Source of the DNA: CAYOWK01 sp964407665
GTDB lineage: Bacteria; Pseudomonadota; Alphaproteobacteria; Caulobacterales; Hyphomonadaceae
Assembly (NCBI GenBank): GCA_964407665.1
Contig: CAYOWK010000011.1
Location: 21,298 to 85,297 of the forward strand
Direction: 5' to 3'
Length of the DNA: 64,000 nt
This document shows, one piece after another, positions 1-8,786 of this stretch. The position numbers and the translations under genes are program-made. The notes beneath the pieces are model-generated. The model worked only from the letters and a program-made list of their open reading frames with translations. It was not told the DNA's origin and made no database searches. Every line of letters begins with the position of its first letter. Position 1 is the stretch's first letter.

Positions 1-2
1 AG

Positions 3-176
3 GGCGTTCTGGCGGCCGTGCGCGAAACCAACCTGTCGGTTCCGCTGGTCGTCCGCCTTGAAGGCACGAACGTCGATCTGGGCAAGAAGATCATCGCCGA
101 CAGCGGCCTGAACGTGATCTCGGCGAACGATCTCGACGACGCGGCCCAGAAAATCGTCGCGGCGGTCAGGAAGTAG
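3..176 (+). CDS. sucC: Succinyl-CoA synthetase beta subunit, 3' end only
   Basis: Partial gene entering from the left edge; the frame starting at base 3 gives the last 57 residues, ending with a TAG stop. It reads GVLAAVRETNL, then VPLVVRLEGTNVDLGKKII, then IVAAVRK, the typical C-terminal CoA-ligase fold of SucC, which contacts the alpha subunit. The enzyme couples succinyl-CoA cleavage to nucleoside triphosphate synthesis in the cytoplasm. The matching alpha subunit (sucD) lies only at 1914 rather than directly downstream, so three genes separate the two subunits. The call is secure from the C-terminal sequence and from the presence of sucD, odhA, odhB and lpd downstream. Confidence 0.9.
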   Translation, partial: GVLAAVRETNLSVPLVVRLEGTNVDLGKKIIADSGLNVISANDLDDAAQKIVAAVRK

Positions 177-201
177 ACGCGCCGGAGCCTGGGGGGACTT
201 C

Positions 202-870
202 ATGTCGCTGATGGTTCGTGCGATGGCGGCGGTCGCCTCCGGCGCCTCCCTGTGCCTGTTTGCTGCCGCGTCAGCGCAGACAACCGAGGTCACGCCGGCC
301 GAAATACGTCGCATCGTCGCGACGGGACCGTTCTATGATGTATGCCTGAAGGCCATGCCGGACGTGGCGGACATGAAGAGGCGGATGACGGCGGTACAAC
401 GCGAGACGATCAGCGACGCAGTCTATCTGGGTCATCTCAAGAACTTGCTGGCGCTAGATCAGCTGTTCAGCGAACTCGAAGTGAGAAATCTGGAGGTTTT
501 CGCAGGCCTGATCTTCTCGCCGGAAGCCAGCCGTGACCTGGGAGAGGGTGTCGGCGCAGGCGTTTACATCATCGAGGCTGACATCAAGCTGGGCCGGCTA
601 GTGTTTTGCGGCGTGTCTGCTGGCGATACTGTGGAGGCGACGATGAAGCGGAGCCTCACGGATGTCCTCGACAGGAAGGAAGACTTCGTGGTCGTCGCCG
701 AAACGGGGACGGCTGGAGAGCAGACGCGGTGGCTGAACTGGAATGCGGGCAGCGGCGCTTCCGGTCTGTTCTGGGTGGGGCTTGGGGTTCCTTCGGGATC
801 CGCCGCCGGGCAAGGCAACGCGATCCATCTGGCAGCGGCCGGATTGGTTGCGCCTGCACAAACCGATTAG
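202..870 (+). CDS. Secreted hypothetical protein
   Basis: 222 residues. The N-terminus has a positively charged start followed by a hydrophobic stretch and an Ala-x-Ala type signal-peptidase site (ASAQ, about residue 26), so export to the periplasm is likely. The mature part has no motif I recognise; it contains two cysteines (about residues 48 and 136) that could form a disulfide. It starts 25 bp after sucC and could be co-transcribed with it. It is one of three genes that separate sucC from sucD. Function unknown. Confidence 0.7.
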   Translation: MSLMVRAMAAVASGASLCLFAAASAQTTEVTPAEIRRIVATGPFYDVCLKAMPDVADMKRRMTAVQRETISDAVYLGHLKNLLALDQLFSELEVRNLEVFAGLIFSPEASRDLGEGVGAGVYIIEADIKLGRLVFCGVSAGDTVEATMKRSLTDVLDRKEDFVVVAETGTAGEQTRWLNWNAGSGASGLFWVGLGVPSGSAAGQGNAIHLAAAGLVAPAQTD

Positions 871-968
871 ACAATTCCGACCGCCCGATCTGGTGCGACA
901 AAACGCGCATTTTCCCCTTGTGCGGGAAACTGCGTGCCGTTAGCGTTTGTGGCTGTGGAGGCACAGTC

Positions 969-1199
969 ATGAAAAACATCACCCTCTCTGTCGAAGATGA
1001 CGTGCTGGAAGCGGTGCGTCGCTATGCGGTCGCTCACCGTACGTCTGTGAACGCCATCGTTCGCGAGGAGCTTCACCGTCTGGCCCTGTCGCATGGCCGG
1101 GTCGAAGACGCCATGAAAGAGTTGCGGATGCTGAGCGCCCGGTCTCCTGGTTTGCTCGGATCCGAAAAGTGGACCCGCGTGGAGCTGCATGATCGTTGA
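969..1199 (+). CDS. Ribbon-helix-helix antitoxin of a VapBC-like module
   Basis: 76 residues. The N-terminus (MKNITLSVEDDVLEAVRRYA, then TSVNAIVREEL) is the classic ribbon-helix-helix DNA-binding fold: one beta strand that pairs in the dimer, followed by two helices. The C-terminal part is a plausible toxin-binding tail. ATG 969 is chosen because the upstream extension of the open frame lacks fold character and overlaps the previous gene. The gene overlaps the PIN-domain gene by 11 bp (ATG at 1189, stop ending 1199), the usual antitoxin-first arrangement. Antitoxins of this class normally repress their own promoter, which should lie in 871-968. Confidence 0.85.
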   Translation: MKNITLSVEDDVLEAVRRYAVAHRTSVNAIVREELHRLALSHGRVEDAMKELRMLSARSPGLLGSEKWTRVELHDR

Positions 1200-1632
1200 A
1201 TGTCTGCTGGATGCCGACGTTCTCGCCTGCGCCGCCCTGCGCCATGCGGACGAGGCAGGCGAACGAAAACGCCGGATCGCGCTTGATCTGATCGAAAGCA
1301 CAAGGTTCGGACTCTCTGGCCAGGTGCTGCAGGAGTTCGCGACCATCGTCATGCGCAAGGCCAAGCTGCCGCTGCCGGCCAATCTGGTGCATGACTGGAT
1401 CGAGCGGCTGTCGCTCCGGCCGGTTGTGCCGCTTGATGCGGATCTCGTCATCCAGGCCCTTCTGATCGGGGAACGATACAGGCTTTCCCCTTATCAGGCT
1501 GGCGTTGTGGCTGCAGCAGGCGTGCTTGGCGCAACGCTGATCTATTCGGGTGATCTGGAGCACGGCGCCGCTTACGGTGTTGTCCGCGCCCGGAACCCTT
1601 TTCTGGACGAGCCGCGCGCCTTCGGACGATAG
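1189..1632 (+). CDS. PIN-domain toxin (VapC-like ribonuclease)
   Basis: 147 residues, a normal length for VapC. Visible PIN elements are LLDADVLACA (first acidic residue, D8), GLSGQVLQEFATIVMRK (E49) and the C-terminal IYSGDLEHG (D122) followed by RARNPF. The position that is usually Asp in the WDA-like motif is Gln here (RLSPYQAGVV, Q103). PIN toxins cleave RNA with Mg2+ held by these acidic residues, so activity may be altered. It overlaps the antitoxin gene by 11 bp, implying translational coupling. Family assignment is firm; catalytic competence is uncertain. Confidence 0.85.
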   Translation: MIVECLLDADVLACAALRHADEAGERKRRIALDLIESTRFGLSGQVLQEFATIVMRKAKLPLPANLVHDWIERLSLRPVVPLDADLVIQALLIGERYRLSPYQAGVVAAAGVLGATLIYSGDLEHGAAYGVVRARNPFLDEPRAFGR

Positions 1633-1859
1633 GTACCAACCCGGCTTTCGGGCGCCCGTCGTCGCGGCGGATTGGCCGCGGATTGTCTCACCGACCCCGC
1701 AAGGGAAACTTTTCTGCCTGCCGGGCTTGATCTTGCCCCCCCTATGCGTGTTGTAAGGCGCGTCAGCCTCCCGGCGGGGGGCAGGGTGTATTTGTGTAGT
1801 CATGCCGGGCCGGTTTTGTCAGACGGTGAGACGCCTGCCACCGCCTGCCCAGGCGCATC

Positions 1860-1878
1860 GACGTCCGAACGGGACGTC
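1860..1878 (+). other. Small hairpin in the sucD upstream region
   Basis: GACGTCC, a 5-nt spacer, then GGACGTC: a perfect 7-bp inverted repeat ending 35 bp before the sucD start. No T-run follows, so it is not a convincing terminator. It could affect mRNA stability or be a protein site. The rest of the 281-bp gap between the toxin gene and sucD shows no open frame I can support; it must hold whatever promoter serves sucD if the inserted genes do not read through. Confidence 0.35.
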
Positions 1879-1913
1879 TCAACGTTTCGGCGTTTCAGGG
1901 TAAGGCGGGGCTG

Positions 1914-2831
1914 ATGTCCATTCTGGTCGACAAGAACACCAAAGTGCTCACGCAGGGCATGACGGGCAAGACCGGCACATTCCACACCGAACAGGGCATC
2001 GCCTACGGCACGCAGTTCGTTGGCGGCATCACCCCGGGCAAGGGCGGCACGAACTGGGAAGGCACGCTGCCGGACGGTTCGAAAGTCCAGCGTCCTCTGT
2101 TCAACTCTGTCGCCGAAGCAAAGGCCGGCACCGGCGCCACCGCTTCCGTCATCTACGTGCCGCCGAAGTTCTGCGCAGCCGCTATCGAGGAAGCCATCGA
2201 CGCCGAGATCCCGCTGATCGTCACGATCACGGAAGGCGTTCCGGTCCTCGACATGGTCCGCGTCAAGGACAAGCTGGCAAAATCCAAGTCGCGCCTGATC
2301 GGCCCGAACTGCCCCGGCGTCCTGACGCCCGGCGAGTGCAAGATCGGCATCATGCCGGGCAACATCTTCCGCAAGGGTTCGGTCGGCGTCGTTTCGCGCT
2401 CCGGCACGCTGACCTACGAAGCCGTGTTCCAGACCTCGCAGGTCGGACTTGGGCAGACGACGGCGGTTGGCATCGGCGGCGATCCGGTCAAGGGCACCGA
2501 CTTCATCGACATGCTCGAGATGTTCCTGGCCGACGACGAAACCAAGTCGATCATCATGATCGGCGAGATCGGCGGCTCGGGTGAGGAAGATGCAGCGCAG
2601 TTCCTGAAGGACGAAGCCAGGCGCGGCCGCAAGAAGCCGATGGTCGGGTTCATCGCCGGCCGCACGGCGCCTGAGGGCCGCACCATGGGTCACGCTGGCG
2701 CCATTGTTTCTGGCGGCAAGGGCGATGCGGGCTCCAAGATTGAAGCCATGCAGTCGGCTGGCATCGTTGTGTCGGACAGCCCTGCACGTCTGGGGACGAC
2801 GCTGGCCGACGTTCTCAAAGGCCTCGCCTGA
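1914..2831 (+). CDS. sucD: Succinyl-CoA synthetase alpha subunit
   Basis: 305 residues, slightly longer than the usual 290 or so. The N-terminal CoA-binding Rossmann domain begins MSILVDKNTKVLTQGMTGKT; the TEGVP and PNCPG motifs and the C-terminal ligase domain follow. The phosphorylated active-site His is H260 in GRTMGHAGAIVSGGKG. The ATG is preceded by AAGGCGGGG as ribosome site. The protein forms a complex with SucC, whose gene end is at the left edge of the window. With OdhA/OdhB/Lpd encoded next, the cluster covers 2-oxoglutarate to succinate. The separation from sucC by 1.7 kb is unusual. Confidence 0.97.
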   Translation: MSILVDKNTKVLTQGMTGKTGTFHTEQGIAYGTQFVGGITPGKGGTNWEGTLPDGSKVQRPLFNSVAEAKAGTGATASVIYVPPKFCAAAIEEAIDAEIPLIVTITEGVPVLDMVRVKDKLAKSKSRLIGPNCPGVLTPGECKIGIMPGNIFRKGSVGVVSRSGTLTYEAVFQTSQVGLGQTTAVGIGGDPVKGTDFIDMLEMFLADDETKSIIMIGEIGGSGEEDAAQFLKDEARRGRKKPMVGFIAGRTAPEGRTMGHAGAIVSGGKGDAGSKIEAMQSAGIVVSDSPARLGTTLADVLKGLA

Positions 2832-2837
2832 GGTCTG

Positions 2838-2860
2838 GCCTGCGCCCGAGGGTCGCAGGC
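2838..2860 (+). terminator. Possible weak hairpin after sucD
   Basis: GCCTGCG and CGCAGGC form a perfect 7-bp stem around a 9-nt loop, 7 bp after the sucD stop. There is no T-tract directly behind it, so it may attenuate or stabilise the transcript rather than terminate it. The remaining roughly 220 bp before odhA contain no supported gene. Confidence 0.35.
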
Positions 2861-3079
2861 TCGCGCAATTGGCGAAAAATTGGTCCCCGAGGGGCGTGCG
2901 CATAGTTCCAACTGTGATATGAGCCTCGGGTCCGCGCCCCGCTCCTTGAGTTGGGGCAGAACGGACGACATCTACGGGTTGGCCCAGAAACGGGCGAGCT
3001 CTTACTGACGACTTAGCGACTACCAGGACTTGCCGTCGGACTGCAGTGCGCGACCGACAAGAACCTGAAAGGACTAGAC

Positions 3080-6073
3080 ATGACGGCCGAAGCAAGCGTC
3101 CCCGGCGGGCGCAGCCCTTCCAATGAGGCAATGCTGGACACAGCGTTCCTCTACGGTGCGAACGCAGCCTACATCGACCAGCTTCACGCCCAGTACGTCG
3201 ACAATCCGCAGTCCGTACCCGAAAGCTGGCGTCACTTCTTCGAGCAGGTCGGCGATCCGGCTGAAGCAGCGCGTCATGCCGCCAGGGGGCCTGCCTGGAG
3301 CAAGCCGAACTGGCCCAAAGCCGCCAATGGCGAGTTGGTCTCTGCGCTTGATGGCAACTGGGGCGCCGTCGAATCCACCCTGAAGGGCAAGCTCGAAGCG
3401 AAAGCCAAGGCAGCCCCTGCCGCCGAGAAGCCCTCCGCAGCCGACGTCAATCAGCAGGTCCAGGATTCGATCCGCGCCCTGATGATGATTCGCGCCTATC
3501 GCATTCGCGGGCACCTCGCCGCCCAGCTCGATCCGCTGCGCCTCGAGAACGGCCCCGCGCAGCCCGAACTTGATCCGGCGACGTATGGCTTCGGCCCTGC
3601 CGACATGGATCGCCGCATCTACATCGATCACGTGATGGGGATGGAATACGCCACCCCGCGCCAGATGGTCGACATCCTCCAGCGTACCTATTGCGGTACG
3701 TTCGCCGTTGAGTTCATGCACATCTCCGATCCCGAGGAGAAAGCCTGGATCCAGGAGCGCATCGAGGGCGAGCACAAGGAAATCACCTTCACGCCGGAAG
3801 GCAAACGCGCCATCCTCGCCAAGCTGGTCGAGGCTGAGGCGTTCGAACGCTTCCTGCACAAACGGTATCCCGGCACCAAGCGCTTCGGTCTCGACGGCGG
3901 CGAGTCGCTGGTTCCGGCACTCGAGCAGGTCATCAAGCGCGGCGGAGGACTGGGCGTCGACGAGATCATCGTCGGCATGCCGCACCGTGGCCGCCTGAAC
4001 GTACTCGCCGCCGTGATGGGCAAGGCCTACCACAAGATCTTCTTCGAGTTTCAGGGCGGCTCGACCCAGGCGGCTGGCGAGTTCGGTTCGGGCGACGTGA
4101 AGTACCACCTCGGCGCGTCGTCGGACCGGACGTTCGACAATCACGAGGTCCACCTCTCGCTGACGGCAAACCCGTCGCACCTCGAAGCCGTGAACCCGGT
4201 CGTTCTCGGCAAGGCCCGCGCCAAGCAGTCCTTCGATCTCAAGGAAGACAAGCGCGCGACCCGCGCCAAGGTGCTGCCGTTGCTTCTGCATGGCGATGCA
4301 GCGTTCGCGGGCCAGGGCGTGGTTTCCGAGTGTCTCGCACTGTCCGGCCTTACCGGCTATCGCACTGGTGGCTGCATCCACTTCATCGTGAACAACCAGA
4401 TCGGCTTCACGACCAGCCCGAAGTACTCGCGCTCCTCTCCCTACCCTTCGGATGTCGCCCTGCAGGTCCAGGCTCCGATCTTCCACGTCAATGGGGACGA
4501 TCCGGAAGCCGTTGTGCACGCCGCGAAGGTTGCGACGGAGTATCGCCAGCGGTTCTGCAAGGACGTCGTCGTCGACATGTTCTGCTACCGCCGCTACGGA
4601 CATAACGAGGGCGACGATCCGACCATGACGCAGCCCGTCATGTACGCGAAGATCAAGGATCAGGAATCCACCCGCGAGCTCTACTCCCGCCGTCTGGTCG
4701 ACGAGGGCGTTCTCGATGAGGCCGGCGTCGCGAAGATGGTCGCCGACATGGAGGCCTTCCTCGACTCGGAATTCGAGAAGGCCAAGGCCTATGAGCCCGA
4801 AAAAGCCGACTGGCTCGATGGCGCGTGGTCTGGCCTCGGCTTGCCCAAGGATGACGAACAGCGCGGCCAGACGGGCGTTGCACTGAAGAAGCTGAAGGAT
4901 ATCGGTCTCAAGATCACGACCGTCCCGGATGGCTTCAACGTCCACAAGACAGTCGCCCGCACGATCTCGAGCCGTCGCCAGATGGTCGAGACCGGTCAGG
5001 GCTTTGACTGGGGCGCCGCCGAGCACATGGCGTTCGGCACCCTTGTGGAAGAAGGCTTCCCGGTCCGTCTGTCGGGCCAGGATTCGTGCCGCGGCACCTT
5101 CACCCAGCGCCACAGCCATCTCGTCGATCAGGTGACTGAAGACCGTTACACGCCGCTGAACAACATCAGCGAGGACCAGGCGCTCTACGAGGTAATCGAC
5201 TCGCTGCTGTCCGAGTATGCGGTGCTTGGCTACGAGTACGGCTACTCGCTGGCGGCGCCGAACACGCTCACCCTCTGGGAAGCGCAGTTTGGCGACTTCG
5301 CCAACGGCGCACAGATCATGTTCGACCAGTTCATCTCCTCGGGTGAACGCAAATGGCTGCGCATGTCTGGCCTCGTGTGCCTTCTGCCGCACGGTTATGA
5401 AGGGCAGGGTCCCGAGCACTCCTCGGCCCGCCTCGAGCGGTTCCTGCAGATGTGCGCCCAGGACAACATGCAGGTCGCAAACTGCACCACTCCGGCAAAC
5501 TACTTCCACATCCTGCGCAGGCAGGTTCACCGTAACTTCCGCAAGCCGCTGATCATCATGACGCCGAAGTCGCTGCTTCGGCACAAGCGTGCGGTCTCGT
5601 CGCTCGCGGACATGGGCTCCGGAACCAGCTTCCACCGCATCCTGCCGGACGACGCAGAGGTCAAAGGCCGTCAGGCCGAGGTGAAGCTGAAGGCTGACAA
5701 AGCCATCCGCCGGGTCGTGCTGTGCTCGGGCAAGGTCTACTATGACCTGTTCGAGGAGCGCGAAAAGCGCGGCTTGGACGACGTGTACCTCCTCCGGGTT
5801 GAGCAGCTCTATCCGTTCCCCGTCTCCTCCCTGATGAAGGAACTGGCTCGCTTCCCGACTGCAGACATTGTCTGGTGTCAGGAAGAGCCCCGGAACATGG
5901 GTTCGTGGAGCTTCGTGGAGTGGAACATCGAGAAAACGCTCGAGAAACTCGACGTTGCCTCGAAACGCGCCCGGTATGTTGGCCGTCCCGCTTCGGCGTC
6001 CACGGCTGCCGGCACGATGACGCTTCACAACAAGGAACTGGCCGCCTTCCTCGAAGAAGCCTTCAAGGCCTGA
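3080..6073 (+). CDS. odhA: 2-oxoglutarate dehydrogenase E1 component
   Basis: 997 residues, normal for this thiamine-diphosphate enzyme, which decarboxylates 2-oxoglutarate and passes the succinyl group to OdhB. The N-terminal segment AFLYGANAAYIDQLHAQYVD followed by SWRHFFEQ is the E1o-specific extension. The region around residue 298 carries GMPHRGRLNVLA; NNQIGFTT (about 437) and HVNGDDPEAV (about 472) follow, then the transketolase-like C-terminal half with VCLLPHGYEGQGPEHSSAR. A good ribosome site (AAAGGA) sits 7 bp before the ATG. odhB follows after 12 bp, so the two are co-transcribed. Confidence 0.98.
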   Translation: MTAEASVPGGRSPSNEAMLDTAFLYGANAAYIDQLHAQYVDNPQSVPESWRHFFEQVGDPAEAARHAARGPAWSKPNWPKAANGELVSALDGNWGAVESTLKGKLEAKAKAAPAAEKPSAADVNQQVQDSIRALMMIRAYRIRGHLAAQLDPLRLENGPAQPELDPATYGFGPADMDRRIYIDHVMGMEYATPRQMVDILQRTYCGTFAVEFMHISDPEEKAWIQERIEGEHKEITFTPEGKRAILAKLVEAEAFERFLHKRYPGTKRFGLDGGESLVPALEQVIKRGGGLGVDEIIVGMPHRGRLNVLAAVMGKAYHKIFFEFQGGSTQAAGEFGSGDVKYHLGASSDRTFDNHEVHLSLTANPSHLEAVNPVVLGKARAKQSFDLKEDKRATRAKVLPLLLHGDAAFAGQGVVSECLALSGLTGYRTGGCIHFIVNNQIGFTTSPKYSRSSPYPSDVALQVQAPIFHVNGDDPEAVVHAAKVATEYRQRFCKDVVVDMFCYRRYGHNEGDDPTMTQPVMYAKIKDQESTRELYSRRLVDEGVLDEAGVAKMVADMEAFLDSEFEKAKAYEPEKADWLDGAWSGLGLPKDDEQRGQTGVALKKLKDIGLKITTVPDGFNVHKTVARTISSRRQMVETGQGFDWGAAEHMAFGTLVEEGFPVRLSGQDSCRGTFTQRHSHLVDQVTEDRYTPLNNISEDQALYEVIDSLLSEYAVLGYEYGYSLAAPNTLTLWEAQFGDFANGAQIMFDQFISSGERKWLRMSGLVCLLPHGYEGQGPEHSSARLERFLQMCAQDNMQVANCTTPANYFHILRRQVHRNFRKPLIIMTPKSLLRHKRAVSSLADMGSGTSFHRILPDDAEVKGRQAEVKLKADKAIRRVVLCSGKVYYDLFEEREKRGLDDVYLLRVEQLYPFPVSSLMKELARFPTADIVWCQEEPRNMGSWSFVEWNIEKTLEKLDVASKRARYVGRPASASTAAGTMTLHNKELAAFLEEAFKA

Positions 6074-6085
6074 GGACGGCGGGCG

Positions 6086-7636
6086 ATGGCCGACATCACC
6101 GTTCCTGTCCTCGGCGAGAGCGTCAGGGAAGCGACCGTGGGCGCCTGGGCGAGAAAGCCCGGCGACACGGTTCGCCGCGATGATGTGCTTGTCGAGCTCG
6201 AAACCGACAAGGTCGCCATCGAAGTCGCCGCGGCCGAGGATGGCGTGCTGTCCGAGATCGTCGCCCGGCAGGGCGATACAGTCGAGGTAGGCGCCGTTCT
6301 GGGCCGCATCGGCGTTAGCGTAACCACGAGCACAACGACGAGCGGACGCGAGACAACGCGGCCAAAAAATGCGAAACCCTCCCCACCGGCCGAGCCGGCG
6401 GCGGACATGACCACATCTGGAGCTGATATGGACATCAAGGTGCCCGCGATGGGCGAGAGCGTCACCGAAGGCACGCTGGCCAACTGGCTGGTGAAGCCAG
6501 GTCAGATGGTTGCGCAGGACGATCCGATCGCAGAGATCGAGACCGACAAGGTCGCGATCGAGGTTCCGGCTCCCGCCGCCGGCCAGATCTCGGAATTCCT
6601 GGTCAAGGCCGGCGAGACCGTCTCGATCGGCACGGTCATCGGCCGTATGACGCAGGGCGGCGCCAAGCCCGCTGCTGCCGCCCCCGCTGCTCCGCCCGCC
6701 ACGCCCGCCCAGGCCGCCGCAGCTCCGGCTCCGGCCAAGGTCAGCGCCACCGACAAGGTCGCGCCGTCGGTCCAGCGCATCGCCACCGAAGGCGGCGTGA
6801 ATGCGGCTGAGATCCCCGGCACGGGCCGCGGCGGTCGCGCCACCAAGGCGGACGCGCTGCAGTATGTGGCCTCCACCCCGGCTGCTGCACCCAAGGCCCG
6901 CCCGGAAGCGGAAGCCCGCGCGCCGCGTGAACTTGGACCGCGCGAAGAGCGCGTGAAGATGACCCGCCTGCGCCAGACCATCGCCCGCCGCCTGAAAGAA
7001 GCGCAGGAAACTGCGGCGATGCTGACGACGTTCAACGACGTCGACATGTCGGCGGTGATGGAGCTCCGCAAGAAGTACAAGGACGTCTTCGAAAAGAAGC
7101 ACGGCGTACGTCTCGGCTTCATGGGCTTCTTTGTGAAGGCCTGCGTCGCGGCCCTGAAGGAGATCCCCTCGGTCAACGCCGAGATCGACGGCACGGACAT
7201 CATCTACAAGAACTTCTACAACATGGGCGTGGCCGTCGGCACCGACAAAGGCCTTGTGGTTCCGGTTGTGCGTGACGCCGACATGATGTCGATCGCGGAA
7301 ATCGAAGCCGATATTGGCCGTCTCGGCGGTCTGGCTCGCGACGGCAAGCTTGGTCTCGACAACCTGCAGGGCGGGACGTTCACGATCACGAACGGCGGCG
7401 TCTACGGCTCGCTGATGTCGACCCCGATCCTCAACCCGCCCCAGTCCGGCGTGCTCGGCATGCACCGGATCGAGGAGCGTCCGGTGGTCGTCAACGGTCA
7501 GATCGTGATCCGCCCGATGATGTATCTGGCGCTGAGCTACGATCACCGCATCGTCGACGGCAAGGAAGCCGTGACCTTCCTGGTCCGCGTCAAGGAAGCC
7601 CTGGAAGATCCCGAGCGTCTCCTGCTCGACATCTAG
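6086..7636 (+). CDS. odhB: Dihydrolipoyl succinyltransferase (E2) with two lipoyl domains
   Basis: 516 residues, longer than the roughly 400-residue single-lipoyl form. Order: first lipoyl domain (1-75, lysine K42 in ETDKVAIEV), Thr/Pro linker, second lipoyl domain (about 114-190, K155 in another ETDKVAIEV), Ala/Pro linker, E1/E3-binding domain (about 226-262, PSVQRIATEGG then GTGRGGR), and the catalytic acyltransferase domain with SYDHRIVDGKEA carrying the active-site His (about 488). It transfers the succinyl group to CoA and is the core of the 2-oxoglutarate dehydrogenase complex. It starts 12 bp after odhA. Two-lipoyl E2o proteins occur in some other alphaproteobacteria, so this is probably lineage-specific rather than an error. 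Confidence 0.97.
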   Translation: MADITVPVLGESVREATVGAWARKPGDTVRRDDVLVELETDKVAIEVAAAEDGVLSEIVARQGDTVEVGAVLGRIGVSVTTSTTTSGRETTRPKNAKPSPPAEPAADMTTSGADMDIKVPAMGESVTEGTLANWLVKPGQMVAQDDPIAEIETDKVAIEVPAPAAGQISEFLVKAGETVSIGTVIGRMTQGGAKPAAAAPAAPPATPAQAAAAPAPAKVSATDKVAPSVQRIATEGGVNAAEIPGTGRGGRATKADALQYVASTPAAAPKARPEAEARAPRELGPREERVKMTRLRQTIARRLKEAQETAAMLTTFNDVDMSAVMELRKKYKDVFEKKHGVRLGFMGFFVKACVAALKEIPSVNAEIDGTDIIYKNFYNMGVAVGTDKGLVVPVVRDADMMSIAEIEADIGRLGGLARDGKLGLDNLQGGTFTITNGGVYGSLMSTPILNPPQSGVLGMHRIEERPVVVNGQIVIRPMMYLALSYDHRIVDGKEAVTFLVRVKEALEDPERLLLDI

Positions 7637-7648
7637 TCCGGCGTTTGC

Positions 7649-8176
7649 ATGAACCTGGTTTCGGAAGCGGCTGGCGACCTCGTCCTGGCCGCTTTCGTGC
7701 GTCTGGTAGGCGCCCTCTGGGTGATCGGCTCCGTGCTGCTGGTCCGGCAGCTTCGCATGCAGTCGGCGATGGACCGGATGATGGACCAGATCCGCGCCGC
7801 CGGCGCCCAGCTGCGTGAGGAGCTGCCGGAGGACGACCCCGACCGCCCTTCGCCGCGGGTTCCTGACCCGGGAGAAGAGTGGATCGATCGCGACGACCGC
7901 CGCCGTCGGATCTGGATGTACAGCCAGTCCGGCCTCCTCGCGCTGACAGGCGCGGCCATGGCCGCCCTCCATGTCTGGTCGATGTGGCTGGTCGCGCTGT
8001 TGCTGGGCGGGCAGGGGCTCTATTTCATCTGGCGGGAATGGATGCGCCGTCAGGCTCCAACGCCAGAGGCGGCCGAAAACGCGGCGCCCGAGCGCTCCAC
8101 CGTGAATGCCGCCTGGTTTACCCTGATCGCCGCCAGCGCGGTCTGGATGGCTGGCCTGCGGGGACTGCTGGGCTAG
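7649..8176 (+). CDS. Membrane protein of unknown function
   Basis: 175 residues. There is one hydrophobic segment at the N-terminus (about 10-30, LVLAAFVRLVGALWVIGSVL), a charged cytosolic-like middle rich in Asp, Glu, Arg and Pro, two hydrophobic segments around 93-130, and a last one at 155-173. No family recognised. It starts 12 bp after odhB and lies between odhB and lpd, so it is probably in the same transcript; a link to the complex is only positional. Confidence 0.75.
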   Translation: MNLVSEAAGDLVLAAFVRLVGALWVIGSVLLVRQLRMQSAMDRMMDQIRAAGAQLREELPEDDPDRPSPRVPDPGEEWIDRDDRRRRIWMYSQSGLLALTGAAMAALHVWSMWLVALLLGGQGLYFIWREWMRRQAPTPEAAENAAPERSTVNAAWFTLIAASAVWMAGLRGLLG

Positions 8177-8293
8177 CCCGGTGTCCTGAATCAATCCTGC
8201 AACTTGCGGCGTCTGTTTCAGCGGTCCGTTAATCGTCCGCGGATAGTCTGCCGCAAGGTGTGGGAGGGGGACCAGGCCGTCCCCGGGAAATGC

Positions 8294-8662
8294 ATGCGGC
8301 GCCTGTTCGCAATCCTGCTTATCGTTGCTTCCGGCTGGCTCCTCTATCAGGCCACGGACCGCTTTGCTGGCGTGCCAATGTCGGCACTGCTCGACCGGAT
8401 GATGGTCCATGCCGAGGATCCGCGTTTCGTGACCCAGCTTGCGGGCGGGATACTCGGCCTGCTGGGCGGGCTGACCTGCTTCTTCGCAGGGCCGGGCGGC
8501 GCGCTGCTGGCCCTGCTCGGCGGCGCACTGGTCGCGGGCTTCACCCTGTTCATTGAGCATTCCTTTGGCGAGGTGAGCCTTCGTGTGTGGGAAAGCGGAA
8601 CAGCTGTCGGTCTTGTGATGTTGTTCCTCGCCGGAATGGTGGCGGTCCTGCCGCGAAGCTGA
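8294..8662 (+). CDS. Small membrane protein of unknown function
   Basis: 122 residues from ATG 8294. An open extension exists upstream to 8204, but it is Arg-rich and lacks hydrophobic character, so the internal ATG that opens directly into MRRLFAILLIVASGWLLY was preferred. Hydrophobic segments lie at about 4-20, 43-60, 63-80 and 100-118, giving a small multi-pass membrane protein. It lies between the previous membrane gene and lpd on the same strand. Confidence 0.65.
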   Translation: MRRLFAILLIVASGWLLYQATDRFAGVPMSALLDRMMVHAEDPRFVTQLAGGILGLLGGLTCFFAGPGGALLALLGGALVAGFTLFIEHSFGEVSLRVWESGTAVGLVMLFLAGMVAVLPRS

Positions 8663-8786
8663 GATGACCATTTGAAGCGGCCCTGACCGCTTGAACGGTC
8701 TGGTTCGAAGTCGCATGTCGGTTGACCTGAAAGCGCTGCTGTATAGGTTCGCGCGCAAACTGATCCGGTCGAAAGTTGCACCCCAA

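Noticed and set aside
606..1199. Long frame that includes the antitoxin with a 121-residue N-terminal extension
   Set aside because: The extension overlaps the preceding gene, is Arg/Gly/Cys-rich, and the ribbon-helix-helix fold begins precisely at ATG 969.
8691..8786. N-terminal extension of lipoyl dehydrogenase as a mitochondrial-like presequence
   Set aside because: The extension has basic residues but no family support; the canonical start MSEASEAFDVVIIG is a better fit.
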